DNA from: a virus | Direction: 5' to 3' (one strand) | Virus record (IMG/VR): IMGVR_UViG_3300020214_000025 | Span: 1-48,094 of that record | DNA: 48,094 nt | Shown: in pieces, positions 23,664 to 30,886 of the stretch | How the letters are laid out: each line of letters starts with the position of its first letter | Numbering within the stretch: position 1 is the first letter of the stretch | Translations under genes and position numbers: made by a program | Notes under the pieces: generated by a model | The model's database searches: none | What the model saw: the letters and a program-made list of their open reading frames with translations, nothing else | What the model was told of the DNA's origin: nothing

Positions 23664-23711
23664 GATTATAATTTCTTCTCATCTTCTATTACGTTAATCC
23701 AATATTTATAT

Positions 23712-23906
23712 CTAACTGAAACCATAGTCCCTTAATTGCAAATCTATATCCTTAATTAGTCTTTTTAACAACGCTACGTTTTTTCTGTTAGATGAGGGTG
23801 CACTCATACCACGCCAGTGATATTCAAAGATTCTACTTGTTTCAGCACATAACCACAATTCATACTTTCTTTTATTCTGTATTAGTTTTTCTTTTCTGTT
23901 GTTCAT
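23712..23906 (-). CDS. Small basic helical protein (64 aa)
   Basis: Its ATG overlaps the upstream stop (ATGA). It is basic, with aromatic residues (YELWLCAETSRIFEYHW). The family is unknown. Confidence 0.45.
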   Translation of the reverse strand: MNNRKEKLIQNKRKYELWLCAETSRIFEYHWRGMSAPSSNRKNVALLKRLIKDIDLQLRDYGFS

Positions 23907-24076
23907 GTCTTTGGACTCTCCCTAGTTAAATATCTCTCGATCTCCACTATTGTAAATTGATTTTTATAACCTTCGATTAAACCTTCAATATATTTTTCTG
24001 CATCCATACGGTTTTGATAACGCAGTATTATTTTATTAGTTGATTTATTTAGTATGCAAAAGTTTTTTGCAGTCAT
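23903..24076 (-). CDS. Small alpha/beta protein (57 aa)
   Basis: The product (FCILNKSTNKIILRYQNRMDAEKYI) looks like a two-strand plus helix domain. It starts 3 nt after the previous stop and overlaps the next start. The function is unknown. Confidence 0.45.
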   Translation of the reverse strand: MTAKNFCILNKSTNKIILRYQNRMDAEKYIEGLIEGYKNQFTIVEIERYLTRESPKT

Positions 24077-24079
24077 GGC

Positions 24080-24187
24080 TTATGATAACACCTTATATTG
24101 GGCTAGAATCCAAGCCAGCAAACTTTCTTTTTGTTTTTCTGTTAGTCGGGATATTAAGTCCGACTCTATCTTATTTTGTTGTTTCAT
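24080..24187 (-). CDS. Small helical protein (35 aa)
   Basis: A single amphipathic helix-like sequence (LISRLTEKQKESLLAWILA) in the tightly packed operon. Support comes from packing and composition only. Confidence 0.35.
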   Translation of the reverse strand: MKQQNKIESDLISRLTEKQKESLLAWILAQYKVLS

Positions 24188-24196
24188 AATCCACAA

Positions 24197-24448
24197 TCAC
24201 ATTTTTGATCTGCATAATTCCCACAACCACAACATGTCCTTCCTTTGCCATTGAATCTGGCCAAGTAGGTCGAAATTATGCTTAATTACTCGAGCGAACT
24301 CCCTCCAGTCACATGGAGTCCATTCGTCCATTGGCACTTCATTGTGCCAGCCAAGATTTGGCCAAGCTTCTAGCTCTTTTCTTGTTGGCATTTCTCTGTT
24401 TTTTCTTGGTTTTTGATTTGTTTTTGTTTTGCGTTTTGTTTTTTTCAT
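24197..24448 (-). CDS. Trp-rich basic protein (83 aa)
   Basis: A Lys-rich N-terminal tail is followed by a domain with eight Trp (LGWHNEV, EWTPCDWREFARV, IQWQRKDMLWLWE). The pattern is unusual and not recognised; nucleic-acid binding is possible. Confidence 0.45.
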   Translation of the reverse strand: MKKTKRKTKTNQKPRKNREMPTRKELEAWPNLGWHNEVPMDEWTPCDWREFARVIKHNFDLLGQIQWQRKDMLWLWELCRSKM

Positions 24449-24509
24449 AAGACCGTTATCGGTTTCGGCTCTTAAAGCCTCGTCAGTTATGATTTAGACT
24501 CCTTCGGTT

Positions 24510-24854
24510 TTAAATTTCATATTCCCACGCACTTGTCTTTTTTATTTCGCCTGAACTGTATCGTGCAACTATTGTCTTATCCACGCCAACCGCAACGCAG
24601 TCAAGAATTTCCTGTTGTACTGCATCTTGTATCTTCATGTTTCTTTCAAAGTTCTTGATGTCGAATCTATCTTCTTTTTCTGTTTTTGCAACCAATTCCA
24701 AGTATTCGCAATCAATTATTTTTTTGTACAGAGCTAGGCCAGTAAAAATTCTGCCAGTTTGCAACCATCTGTTTTCTTGAACAATCTGGTAATGTTTGTT
24801 TCTGTTGTTTCTTTCATGGAGTATTGCCATTGTTATTTTTGTTTGATCAGTCAT
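24510..24854 (-). CDS. Protein of unknown function (114 aa)
   Basis: A mixed alpha/beta sequence without recognisable motif. It lies just downstream of the nested inverted repeat at 24927-25008. Confidence 0.45.
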   Translation of the reverse strand: MTDQTKITMAILHERNNRNKHYQIVQENRWLQTGRIFTGLALYKKIIDCEYLELVAKTEKEDRFDIKNFERNMKIQDAVQQEILDCVAVGVDKTIVARYSSGEIKKTSAWEYEI

Positions 24855-24926
24855 GATTTAAATAAGCCAATTTGTTTTTAGAAAAAAGTCATCTCTCTTG
24901 GTTTTTTCGTGTACAGATTTTTAGGT

Positions 24927-25008
24927 AAAATGATAGGCATCAATGAAACCTACCAACGATTGATTTGTATGGGTTTCATTATATGCCCATAGTCTAGCCT
25001 ATCATTTT
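24927..25008 (-). repeat. Nested inverted repeat, likely RNA structure
   Basis: AAAATGATAGGC (24927-24938) is the exact inverse of GCCTATCATTTT (24997-25008). Inside it AATGAAACC (24942-24950) is the exact inverse of GGTTTCATT (24972-24980). There is no coding frame in this gap, so the operon transcript would fold here. It may be a processing site, attenuator or small RNA. Confidence 0.65.
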
Positions 25009-25012
25009 AATA

Positions 25013-25288
25013 TTAGTCGTATGAACTGATCGTGGTAGCTATCTCTGCTAGAGTATAACCATCTTCGAGCATTTCATATATTGTTTGTGCCCAACGTTTT
25101 GGCAATCCAAATGTTAACAACATCTCACGGGTTGATAACCTGCTGAATTGCGAGGGCATTATCTTAATAACCTCTGGGGTTAAATACCCAAGCTTATCAG
25201 CTAATGCCAAGTATGGACATTGATAAGAGTATGTCTCTTTATCTGCATCTGTTAATGCTTTAATTAATAGCCTGTCGCTTTCTCTCAC
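25013..25288 (-). CDS. Helical protein of unknown function (91 aa)
   Basis: The start is chosen at GTG, 9 nt behind GGAGGTGA and in a GTGA overlap with the preceding stop; an ATG eight codons earlier has no ribosome site. The helical pattern (TREMLLTFGLPKRWAQTIYEM, LAEIATTI) could be a helix-turn-helix. Confidence 0.5.
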   Translation of the reverse strand: MRESDRLLIKALTDADKETYSYQCPYLALADKLGYLTPEVIKIMPSQFSRLSTREMLLTFGLPKRWAQTIYEMLEDGYTLAEIATTISSYD

Positions 25289-25452
25289 TTTGCTATCACC
25301 TCCGCTTTCCATGCAACTAATCCATGTACTAGATTCTTTATGCTGTACTCTCTGTGGAACTGTTCATGTCTTTTCATTTGATTAAAAAGTTCTGGGTTGA
25401 GATGAAACGATTGGCTACAAAGAGAGCACTTAAACCTAATCAGGTAAAACAC
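25285..25452 (-). CDS. C2H2 zinc-finger mini-protein (55 aa)
   Basis: The frame starts at GTG within the end of the amidotransferase gene. It has C-x2-C (FKCSLCSQSF) and, after a helix, H-x3-H (RHEQFH), a standard C2H2 finger, then a basic tail. Overlaps on both sides support it. Confidence 0.55.
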   Translation of the reverse strand: MFYLIRFKCSLCSQSFHLNPELFNQMKRHEQFHREYSIKNLVHGLVAWKAEVIAK

Positions 25453-26392
25453 CTCTTATATCATTCGCTTCATCTATTGCATCTCTCATTGCTTTGTCTT
25501 CTGCATTTTGTTTGTCGAAGAAACGATCATCTTCTTCAACTCTGGCTAGAATGTCGTACACAGTCCAACCAAAGTCTAATGATTCTTCTATCTCATGCAA
25601 CGTAAGATAATGGTCATTGATTAAATCATCAACGATCTTCATCTCTCCGAGTGACAAAGCAAACCTATCTTGTAGGTCAAGTGTAGTTTGCTGTTTATAA
25701 TGAGGATTGTACTTGAACGGTGTCGCATCGTAAGTAGACCTGTAATCACCGTAAGTACTCCAATCAAATCCATGACCGAAACCAAGATAGCCTTGACTAA
25801 ACGGTTTGTCAACAAAGAGATCGTTGCTACACTGATTGCCTTCGTGATTAACCCATGAGCCATACTTAACTATGCCACGACTCGTAAGCAGAGCAATCTT
25901 ATTGACTCCGCTTGTGATCTTGTTTAACTTCTTGTGACCTAGTCGGTGGGCTAGATATGCCATGACTCTGGTATCACTCCACTCACCTTTAGGCACCTTC
26001 GTTGCTTCTGTTAATGTGCCGAAATATTCTAACAAAGCTTCTGCATAGTCCGACCATGTTCCGTTATGGAATAACAAGCTACACTTTAGTTTATCACCTT
26101 TAAGATTGAGACTAACATTGTTTGTCACCTCAAACGGGTGGCATAGTTGTTTAGAGACTTCTCCTACACTTGCAATTCTAAAGTGAATGATTGCTGTCAT
26201 AATGCCATTCGGTTTCAGTTCCTTTTCTATGATTGAATTAATCTTCTTAGCTGTAATGCCCTTGAGATAAGACTTGGTCTTATCTTTGTTCAACCATGCG
26301 ATTGAACCACCATGACTATTCAGCTTCTCAGCAGAGTTCAATGTTTCTAACGAAGGATATTTGCCATCTTCAATACATATTATTACACACAC
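25436..26392 (-). CDS. Class II (Ntn) glutamine amidotransferase
   Basis: The 318-residue protein begins M-C-V-I-I: removal of Met exposes the Cys nucleophile of class II amidotransferases. Supporting motifs are HGGSIAW, IHFRIASVG, CHPFEV and LLFHNGTW, in the order of the Ntn fold. The GTG start lies behind GGAGGTG, inside the final codons of the amidoligase gene, and the two overlap by one base. It would release ammonia from glutamine for its neighbour. The C-terminal 150 residues are not recognised. Confidence 0.8.
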   Translation of the reverse strand: MCVIICIEDGKYPSLETLNSAEKLNSHGGSIAWLNKDKTKSYLKGITAKKINSIIEKELKPNGIMTAIIHFRIASVGEVSKQLCHPFEVTNNVSLNLKGDKLKCSLLFHNGTWSDYAEALLEYFGTLTEATKVPKGEWSDTRVMAYLAHRLGHKKLNKITSGVNKIALLTSRGIVKYGSWVNHEGNQCSNDLFVDKPFSQGYLGFGHGFDWSTYGDYRSTYDATPFKYNPHYKQQTTLDLQDRFALSLGEMKIVDDLINDHYLTLHEIEESLDFGWTVYDILARVEEDDRFFDKQNAEDKAMRDAIDEANDIRGVLPD

Positions 26393-27612
26393 TATTCTTC
26401 ACCTCCTATGTTTGTATTCAAACCTAGATATAATGTTCTCATTGAGTTTCTTTCTTTTGTAAGGTACTCATCAATTATACTTAATATACGTTCATGTTGT
26501 TTCACTGTTAGTTTCTTATCCTGAAAGATATGAGCCACCCTAAACTCCATTGTGTTGCGTAATGTATAACAGTAATTAATTGTTGTATATCTAAAGTCAC
26601 CCTTTGTTTGTGCGTTTACTTGTTCGTATGCTCGCCATATGTGAGAACACCAACGTTCACAAGTGCCATGAACTCTGTTCCAAAAGTTTGATGTGTTCCT
26701 TATGTTATGTTCCGCACCCCAAGCCTTCAAGCCAGTTGTGATTGTTTCGGTAAACCTTCTATTCATTAATATCGAATACGATCTGATCTTCTTAAATGAA
26801 ACGTGAAGGTGGGCAGAACAACTGCCGTTTACTTCATCAGGATAATGGTTCTCTGTCCATCTTGCTAGGTCTTTTCTTCGTAAGATTGGTGAGACAAGTT
26901 CTTTATCAATACGTTCTGATTCACAACATGAACAGCACCCACAATCAACTGGATCTCTACACATATACCTTGCATGCTCTGTGCCCTCACAATTATAAAT
27001 CCAGTTCTCAGCTCTGAAATTATCATAACATTCTTCACAAGCACCTCGACCATCAGGAGTAGTCCAGTACGCCTGTGTTTCTCCCCTTCCGATTCTCTTA
27101 CAAGTATCACAAGATTCATCTGACATATCACAACGACAATTATCAACATGGCGGTCGCAAGATTGACACATCATACAACAAGAACAAGAACATTCATCTG
27201 TCAGTTCTTCACAACTTATACATCTTCGACACATATCACACTCACAATTCTCGCTACAATTACACTCACCACCCTCATCACCGTTTACTTCAATAGAACC
27301 GTCATCATGTTTTTCGCCCATGCCAGAACAAGTTGGATCCTTACACCAACATTTACTAGAGTTTAACTTACTACGTTCATACGATCCCTCTAATTCAGTA
27401 CCAACTCTGTCTATGTATTCCATTGGTTCCTCCGTTGGTTTATCCTCTAGGTCTACAAGCCCCATGTCACACGCCTCCATAAGATCAAATTCCATAAGGC
27501 ATGGTTCCAATTCATCATCAGCTTCATCATCTTCCACATTTGCATTTGGGATCAAAATCTCATCTTCATCATCAGCTTCATCTATTGGCATATTCCACAA
27601 TTCATCAGGCAT
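26392..27612 (-). CDS. GCS-like amidoligase with large Cys-rich insertion
   Basis: Landmarks of the glutamine-synthetase/GCS-like amidoligase fold are VGTELEGSY (first strand with E-x-E), SAHLHVSF (metal-binding H-x-H) and MEFRVAHIF (E-F-R). These enzymes use ATP to join an amine to a carboxylate, often on peptides. Between the first strand and the HLH motif are close to thirty cysteines, mostly as CxxC or CxC pairs, with acidic residues, enough for several zinc sites. The start is chosen at the ATG 6 nt after GGGGGGA; it overlaps the upstream gene by 8 nt. The very acidic N-terminus (many Asp and Glu, residues 8-45) may be a substrate or docking tail. Confidence 0.7.
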   Translation of the reverse strand: MPDELWNMPIDEADDEDEILIPNANVEDDEADDELEPCLMEFDLMEACDMGLVDLEDKPTEEPMEYIDRVGTELEGSYERSKLNSSKCWCKDPTCSGMGEKHDDGSIEVNGDEGGECNCSENCECDMCRRCISCEELTDECSCSCCMMCQSCDRHVDNCRCDMSDESCDTCKRIGRGETQAYWTTPDGRGACEECYDNFRAENWIYNCEGTEHARYMCRDPVDCGCCSCCESERIDKELVSPILRRKDLARWTENHYPDEVNGSCSAHLHVSFKKIRSYSILMNRRFTETITTGLKAWGAEHNIRNTSNFWNRVHGTCERWCSHIWRAYEQVNAQTKGDFRYTTINYCYTLRNTMEFRVAHIFQDKKLTVKQHERILSIIDEYLTKERNSMRTLYLGLNTNIGGEE

Positions 27613-28525
27613 TAGAGTCCCCCCAATATCCATGTGCCATCTTAACAAATCTCTTTTGAATTATAATGTCAGCATATTTAGAATAGTTACTTATTGCTTT
27701 CTTAACATAATGCTTGTTTGTTTTTAGATAAGTCCGTAACATTTCTTGTGCGAGTGGTGCCCGATAACCGAAATACTGATAGCCTCTACTCTGATAAGTG
27801 TATTCGTGATAATGCCACATTCGTATATATGGTGTGTGTCTTGTCAAATCTTCTTCAATATCTCCATTGATAGAGCTGGGCACTGTGCGATTCGCATATG
27901 GATGACTAATTAATCCATTTGTTTTTATGCAAGTGTTGTTCCCAAATTCTCTTGACCTATCGCAAACCATGTAGCCTTGATTTATTATTCCGTCCCTTCT
28001 TACAGGTACAAAGTTGTGAAAGGTGCTTGTTATAATATTAACAGAATCTGAGGAAGGACACAAGGTATGGAAGACATTGTAATCATTTCCTCCAGTATCA
28101 TCGGTATCTAAAACAGTTACCTCTTGTCTATTTCTATTATCTGCCGCAAACATGATTGCCTTAACAACATCTGGGCTAGAGAAAGTGACTATTCCAAAGT
28201 GATCGTGCTTATCTGTCGGTGGAATTACAAAAACATGATGATAAGTGCCGACTAGCTGAACTTTCCTAGGTCTTCCTATTGATTTGAGCATGAAATTAAA
28301 TAGCTCCTGTTTACTCAAACCCTTTTGCTTCTGTGCTTTCTTATACTCAGTGGGATTTACAAAATCTGGGACATCGTTCCTAACATCATTTGTGTCTTTT
28401 CTAGAACCTCTTATGTTATAGTATGCTAGGAACATAGCTTTCATACAGTTTTCATGCTGTAAGTCTTGCAATTCTATTTGAGATAAGTCATGTTCTTTTG
28501 ATATTTTGTTCATTTTAACTGTCAT
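27605..28525 (-). CDS. Unknown protein upstream of the amidoligase (306 aa)
   Basis: I do not recognise a family. The sequence is globular, rich in His, Tyr and Asn, with segments such as LVGTYHHVFVIPP and FHNFVPVRRDGIINQGYMV. It has no membrane helix or known catalytic motif. Overlap with the amidoligase (8 nt) and with the upstream zinc protein means all are co-translated, so it is a candidate third component. Confidence 0.6.
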   Translation of the reverse strand: MTVKMNKISKEHDLSQIELQDLQHENCMKAMFLAYYNIRGSRKDTNDVRNDVPDFVNPTEYKKAQKQKGLSKQELFNFMLKSIGRPRKVQLVGTYHHVFVIPPTDKHDHFGIVTFSSPDVVKAIMFAADNRNRQEVTVLDTDDTGGNDYNVFHTLCPSSDSVNIITSTFHNFVPVRRDGIINQGYMVCDRSREFGNNTCIKTNGLISHPYANRTVPSSINGDIEEDLTRHTPYIRMWHYHEYTYQSRGYQYFGYRAPLAQEMLRTYLKTNKHYVKKAISNYSKYADIIIQKRFVKMAHGYWGDSNA

Positions 28526-28613
28526 GTTCTGCCTCGAATGAATCTACATGGTGTGTTTTGTCGCATTTTTTGCACCATCTTACTGGTAGTCCACACTCAT
28601 CGCAAATTAACAT
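28515..28613 (-). CDS. Small zinc-ribbon protein (32 aa)
   Basis: ICDECGL and CKKCDKTHH give a compact C4 knuckle with a C-terminal acidic tail. It overlaps genes on both sides. Confidence 0.5.
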   Translation of the reverse strand: MLICDECGLPVRWCKKCDKTHHVDSFEAEHDS

Positions 28614-28828
28614 ATACTGTTAGGCCTGTTCTCAATACACATAATCATTATATGTACTGCACACCATAAAACCCCTAGTGCAGCTATGGCATATAGGGCG
28701 ATCCAAGTCTTGTCAAAACAGTACCACGCATATTTAATACGTTCCCATGTGGTGCAATTACATATTTTGACCAAGTCTGGGAAGCAACAATGACGGCAAG
28801 CCCTGAACCACCTTTGCTTTAAATTCAT
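28607..28828 (-). CDS. Cys-rich membrane protein (73 aa)
   Basis: The N-terminal half has several Cys (CRHCCFPDLVKICNC). The C-terminal half contains one membrane helix (WIALYAIAALGVLWCAVHIMI). GAGGTGA lies upstream of the ATG. The function is unknown. Confidence 0.5.
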   Translation of the reverse strand: MNLKQRWFRACRHCCFPDLVKICNCTTWERIKYAWYCFDKTWIALYAIAALGVLWCAVHIMIMCIENRPNSIC

Positions 28829-28852
28829 AATTCCAATATCACCTCTTTTTCA

Positions 28853-28942
28853 CTATAATCTGCTTTTGAAACGTCTTACCCATTCTTCAGGACTATAATC
28901 TTCCTGTTTGGTTTTGTCGTTTGTTTTCCTTAACCATTTCAT
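28853..28942 (-). CDS. Possible small basic protein (29 aa)
   Basis: The frame (WLRKTNDKTKQEDYSPEEWV) begins immediately after a hairpin with T-run and ends before the ribosome site of the next gene. Coding support is modest. Confidence 0.35.
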   Translation of the reverse strand: MKWLRKTNDKTKQEDYSPEEWVRRFKSRL

Positions 28943-28943
28943 C

Positions 28944-28978
28944 AAAAAAGTAGGCAGAACTAACTTTCGGTAGTTCTG
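28944..28978 (-). terminator. Intrinsic-type terminator or attenuator
   Basis: CAGAACTA and TAGTTCTG form an 8-bp stem (28955-28962 with 28971-28978). On the minus strand it is followed by a run of six T (28944-28949). It lies before the main accessory operon. Confidence 0.5.
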
Positions 28979-29115
28979 TCCTGTGTTTCTTCGGTTTTCC
29001 TGTATAATTCCTTATACAGTTTTCGCAGTGTAAAGGCGTTCATTTTTACTAGTGGAAATTTTACGTCTAACCACCATAGACGGTAATCATAATCAGAAAT
29101 AATACTTACTGTCAT
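28960..29115 (-). CDS. Small protein of unknown function (51 aa)
   Basis: An ATG-started frame with protein-like composition (SDYDYRLWWLDVKFPLV, then a basic helix LRKLYKELYRK). Its stop lies in the terminator stem. No family is recognised. Confidence 0.4.
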   Translation of the reverse strand: MTVSIISDYDYRLWWLDVKFPLVKMNAFTLRKLYKELYRKTEETQDRTTES

Positions 29116-29142
29116 ATATAACGCACATTTGATTCATGTGGG

Positions 29143-29259
29143 CTAAGTCAACGTGCCTGCCGTACCCGTCATATATACCTTTCGGTAAGTTTGCAAATAC
29201 AGGAGTAAAAGCTCTTGTTTATCATCGAAACGAACAGGTAGATCGTTTACAGCGACCAT
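29143..29259 (-). CDS. Possible small protein (38 aa)
   Basis: The frame (VAVNDLPVRFDDKQELLLLYL) follows the large RNA by about 40 nt. It could be a leader peptide. Support is weak. Confidence 0.3.
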   Translation of the reverse strand: MVAVNDLPVRFDDKQELLLLYLQTYRKVYMTGTAGTLT

Positions 29260-29298
29260 TTTCGTTTTGCTTCGACCGCTTTATCCTGTGGGTTAAGC

Positions 29299-29818
29299 AA
29301 AAAATTTGGTAGGGAGGGCTTGTACTGCTACTTGAGTTCTCACCTAAGCCGAATTGCTTCGACTCCCCTCCCGATCCGAAGTTATGCTTGACCGATTTAG
29401 CACCGTTCACCATGTGGCGACCGTTTGTTCATCAGTCAAGTGTTATTAGCTCTTCAAGCTGAACGTTTTCAGAGTCGGTTTTCACCACGACCTTAGTTTC
29501 CAGTCCTCGGTCTACTCCTACTTATTCTGCTAGCTGACCATCAGTTGTCCGTTTAACGTCATACGGCCAGTGCAATTTGTCGGACTCTACTAAATCCGCT
29601 TATCGCATGAGTTTTTACTCCAATCTCGCCTTCTGGAAAAGGTTACCTTAGTCCCACCTTTCAGTAAGACTCGGAGTGTCCTATACGGTAGAGTGCGCTC
29701 TATCGCCCTCCCATAAAGGAGAGCCACACAGCAAAACTCTACATAGGCGCATCGGCATGGATTCTATATAAGCACTTCCACAACATTCCACGCCTGTTCT
29801 CAGTGTGCAAGTGCATAT
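29299..29818 (-). ncRNA. Large structured non-coding RNA, about 520 nt
   Basis: No long frame fits here, base composition is richer in G and C than its surroundings, and paired segments abound. Pairs on the minus strand: 29772-29777 with 29809-29814; a two-part stem 29680-29684/29743-29747 and 29688-29694/29736-29742; a 10-bp stem 29387-29396/29431-29440; a 7-bp stem 29312-29318/29366-29372. The 10-bp stem has a G-U pair on the minus strand that would be an A-C mismatch on the plus strand, fixing the orientation. A TATA box (29843-29851) lies about 26 nt above the 5' end. Six T (29299-29304) follow the last stem. It matches no RNA class I know. Confidence 0.65.
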
Positions 29819-29842
29819 AAAGAAAATTCAATTTTTAAAAAA

Positions 29843-29851
29843 GATATATAT
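29843..29851 (-). promoter_or_regulatory. TATA box of the large RNA
   Basis: The alternating GATATATAT element is placed about 26 nt above the first paired base of the RNA. It may also start the whole minus-strand operon if the 3' T-run is read through. Confidence 0.5.
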
Positions 29852-29864
29852 ACAAATCTACAAC

Positions 29865-30038
29865 TTGGGACGGAATTGGTTCGAGTCCTTGTCCGAAAAT
29901 AAGAAGACTGTTGTTAAAAGATTTTTATAACACTCTCTGCAATACTTGTTTTTGGCAAGAGACAAGGATTCCCTTCGGCACAAGTGGCAGGGCACGTTGA
30001 TATTGCTTTTCATAATCCATAAAGAAAGCCTAATATAA
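29865..30038 (+). other. Weakly supported open stretch with one in-frame stop
   Basis: From a TTG at 29865 the frame reads 21 codons (GRNWFESLSENKKTVVKRFL), a TAA, then 35 more open codons to 30038. A TATA-like TTTTTAAAAAAG lies about 25 nt upstream. The composition is protein-like, but stretches this long occur by chance in AT-rich DNA. Apart from this and the hairpin at 30058 I see nothing in 29865-30167. Confidence 0.2.
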
Positions 30039-30057
30039 TAAAGATTCTTTAGTTAGC

Positions 30058-30083
30058 ACTTGTAAAGAGTTGCTTTTACAAGT
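30058..30083 (+). terminator. Hairpin, possible terminator
   Basis: ACTTGTAAA (30058-30066) pairs perfectly with TTTACAAGT (30075-30083), followed by TTTATAATAAG. It could end a short plus-strand transcript or mark the end of the minus-strand gene at 30168. Confidence 0.4.
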
Positions 30084-30167
30084 TTTATAATAAGATTAAT
30101 CTGGTCTCCGTTAGGCATTGTTTCAAGCCGTTTAATAATTTTGTTAATAGATGTTTCTAAACTTTTG

Positions 30168-30368
30168 TCAATTTTTTCCAATTTCGGCCTCGTTTTGACT
30201 AACAAATTCCGTCATAGCTGTTTTTTGCCCTGCGGTTTTTCCCACATCGGCAATTAAAGTTCCTTGAATTCGGAGCAAACATCTGCCTAATCCGTTCTTT
30301 GTATGAAGACCAATCGGTTCATTGCAGGCAATACATGTAATTTTATCTATTTGTTTTGAACCCATCAT
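30168..30368 (-). CDS. Small zinc protein (66 aa)
   Basis: The product has CIACNEPIGLH and a later Cys, a partial zinc knuckle near the N-terminus, then a mixed domain. A TATA-like element lies upstream in the divergent gap with the gene at 30445. Confidence 0.45.
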   Translation of the reverse strand: MMGSKQIDKITCIACNEPIGLHTKNGLGRCLLRIQGTLIADVGKTAGQKTAMTEFVSQNEAEIGKN

Positions 30369-30415
30369 GTTTTAAAACACACTTCCTTACATAAAAATGT
30401 TGTGTTAAAGAAAGC

Positions 30416-30424
30416 TTTATATTA
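30416..30424 (+). promoter_or_regulatory. TATA-box promoter of the gene at 30445
   Basis: TTTATATTA ends 20 nt before the ATG, the same element as at 2817, 12441, 13500 and 14815. Confidence 0.6.
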
Positions 30425-30444
30425 CTAAAACACCATTACCGATC

Positions 30445-30660
30445 ATGGGAAAAGGTTGTAAAGGTCTTTGTGAACGGTTCAAATCGTCAAAACCGTTTGC
30501 ATTTCCTTATCAAACACATGTTTTGTGCAGAAGGTGTGATATTTGGATAAAACGAGAGCAACTTTTGAACGAAAAGTGTCCCTGCTGTTCTTTCAGACCA
30601 AAACACAAATCATACCGAAAAAACGAAGCAAGAGAAAAAATACAGAAGAATTTACGCTGA
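30445..30660 (+). CDS. Thaumarchaeal-type zinc protein (71 aa), paralogue of 32441
   Basis: The order is CKGLCERFKSSKP, then a Tyr segment, LCRRCDIWI, then CPCCSFR and a basic tail. This matches a small family with many copies in ammonia-oxidising archaea (C-x2-C-x-[RK], R-C-x2-C, C-P-C-C-G), recalled from memory. A second copy is on the minus strand at 32441-32635. This links the virus to its host group independently of amoC. The function is unknown. Confidence 0.65.
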   Translation: MGKGCKGLCERFKSSKPFAFPYQTHVLCRRCDIWIKREQLLNEKCPCCSFRPKHKSYRKNEAREKIQKNLR

Positions 30661-30666
30661 TTACGT

Positions 30667-30873
30667 CTATTTAAAGCGTTCTAGAACCTTATCGTCAATT
30701 TCAAAAATTCTGTGTTTGGGATTAGTGCCGTTTGACGTTTTTGGTTTTGGGGACTTGAAGACATAATACAGCATTATTATTCCAAATGGCGAAAGAATCA
30801 AAGTGCCAATCAGAAAAAGTCCCAAGAAAAAAAGTAATATTTTCAATTTCTTATTAGTTATACAACAAACCAA
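30667..30873 (-). CDS. Small membrane protein (68 aa)
   Basis: One long hydrophobic segment (ILLFFLGLFLIGTLILS), probably a helical hairpin or single span, followed by a polar tail. It lies downstream of the methyltransferases on the same strand. Confidence 0.5.
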   Translation of the reverse strand: MVCCITNKKLKILLFFLGLFLIGTLILSPFGIIMLYYVFKSPKPKTSNGTNPKHRIFEIDDKVLERFK

Positions 30874-30886
30874 CGTATAAATGTTT

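Noticed and set aside
27075-27366. Plus-strand frames opposite the Cys-rich amidoligase
   Set aside because: Products are Thr/His/Tyr-rich shadows of Cys codons on the other strand.
29222-29413. A 63-codon minus-strand frame inside the structured RNA
   Set aside because: Its composition is Ser/Asn/Lys-rich without domain pattern and it runs through paired stems; RNA structure explains the region better.
29868-29895. GGTTCGAGTCC, which looks like a tRNA T-loop, as a possible tRNA or attachment site
   Set aside because: The bases next to the loop do not pair as a T-stem (only two G-C pairs), and no acceptor, D or anticodon arm is found upstream.
29868-30021. Fragment of a tyrosine integrase (GFPSAQVAGHVDIAF resembles the G-H box)
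   Set aside because: Too short, no Arg or Tyr catalytic residues in frame, and two frames would have to be joined.
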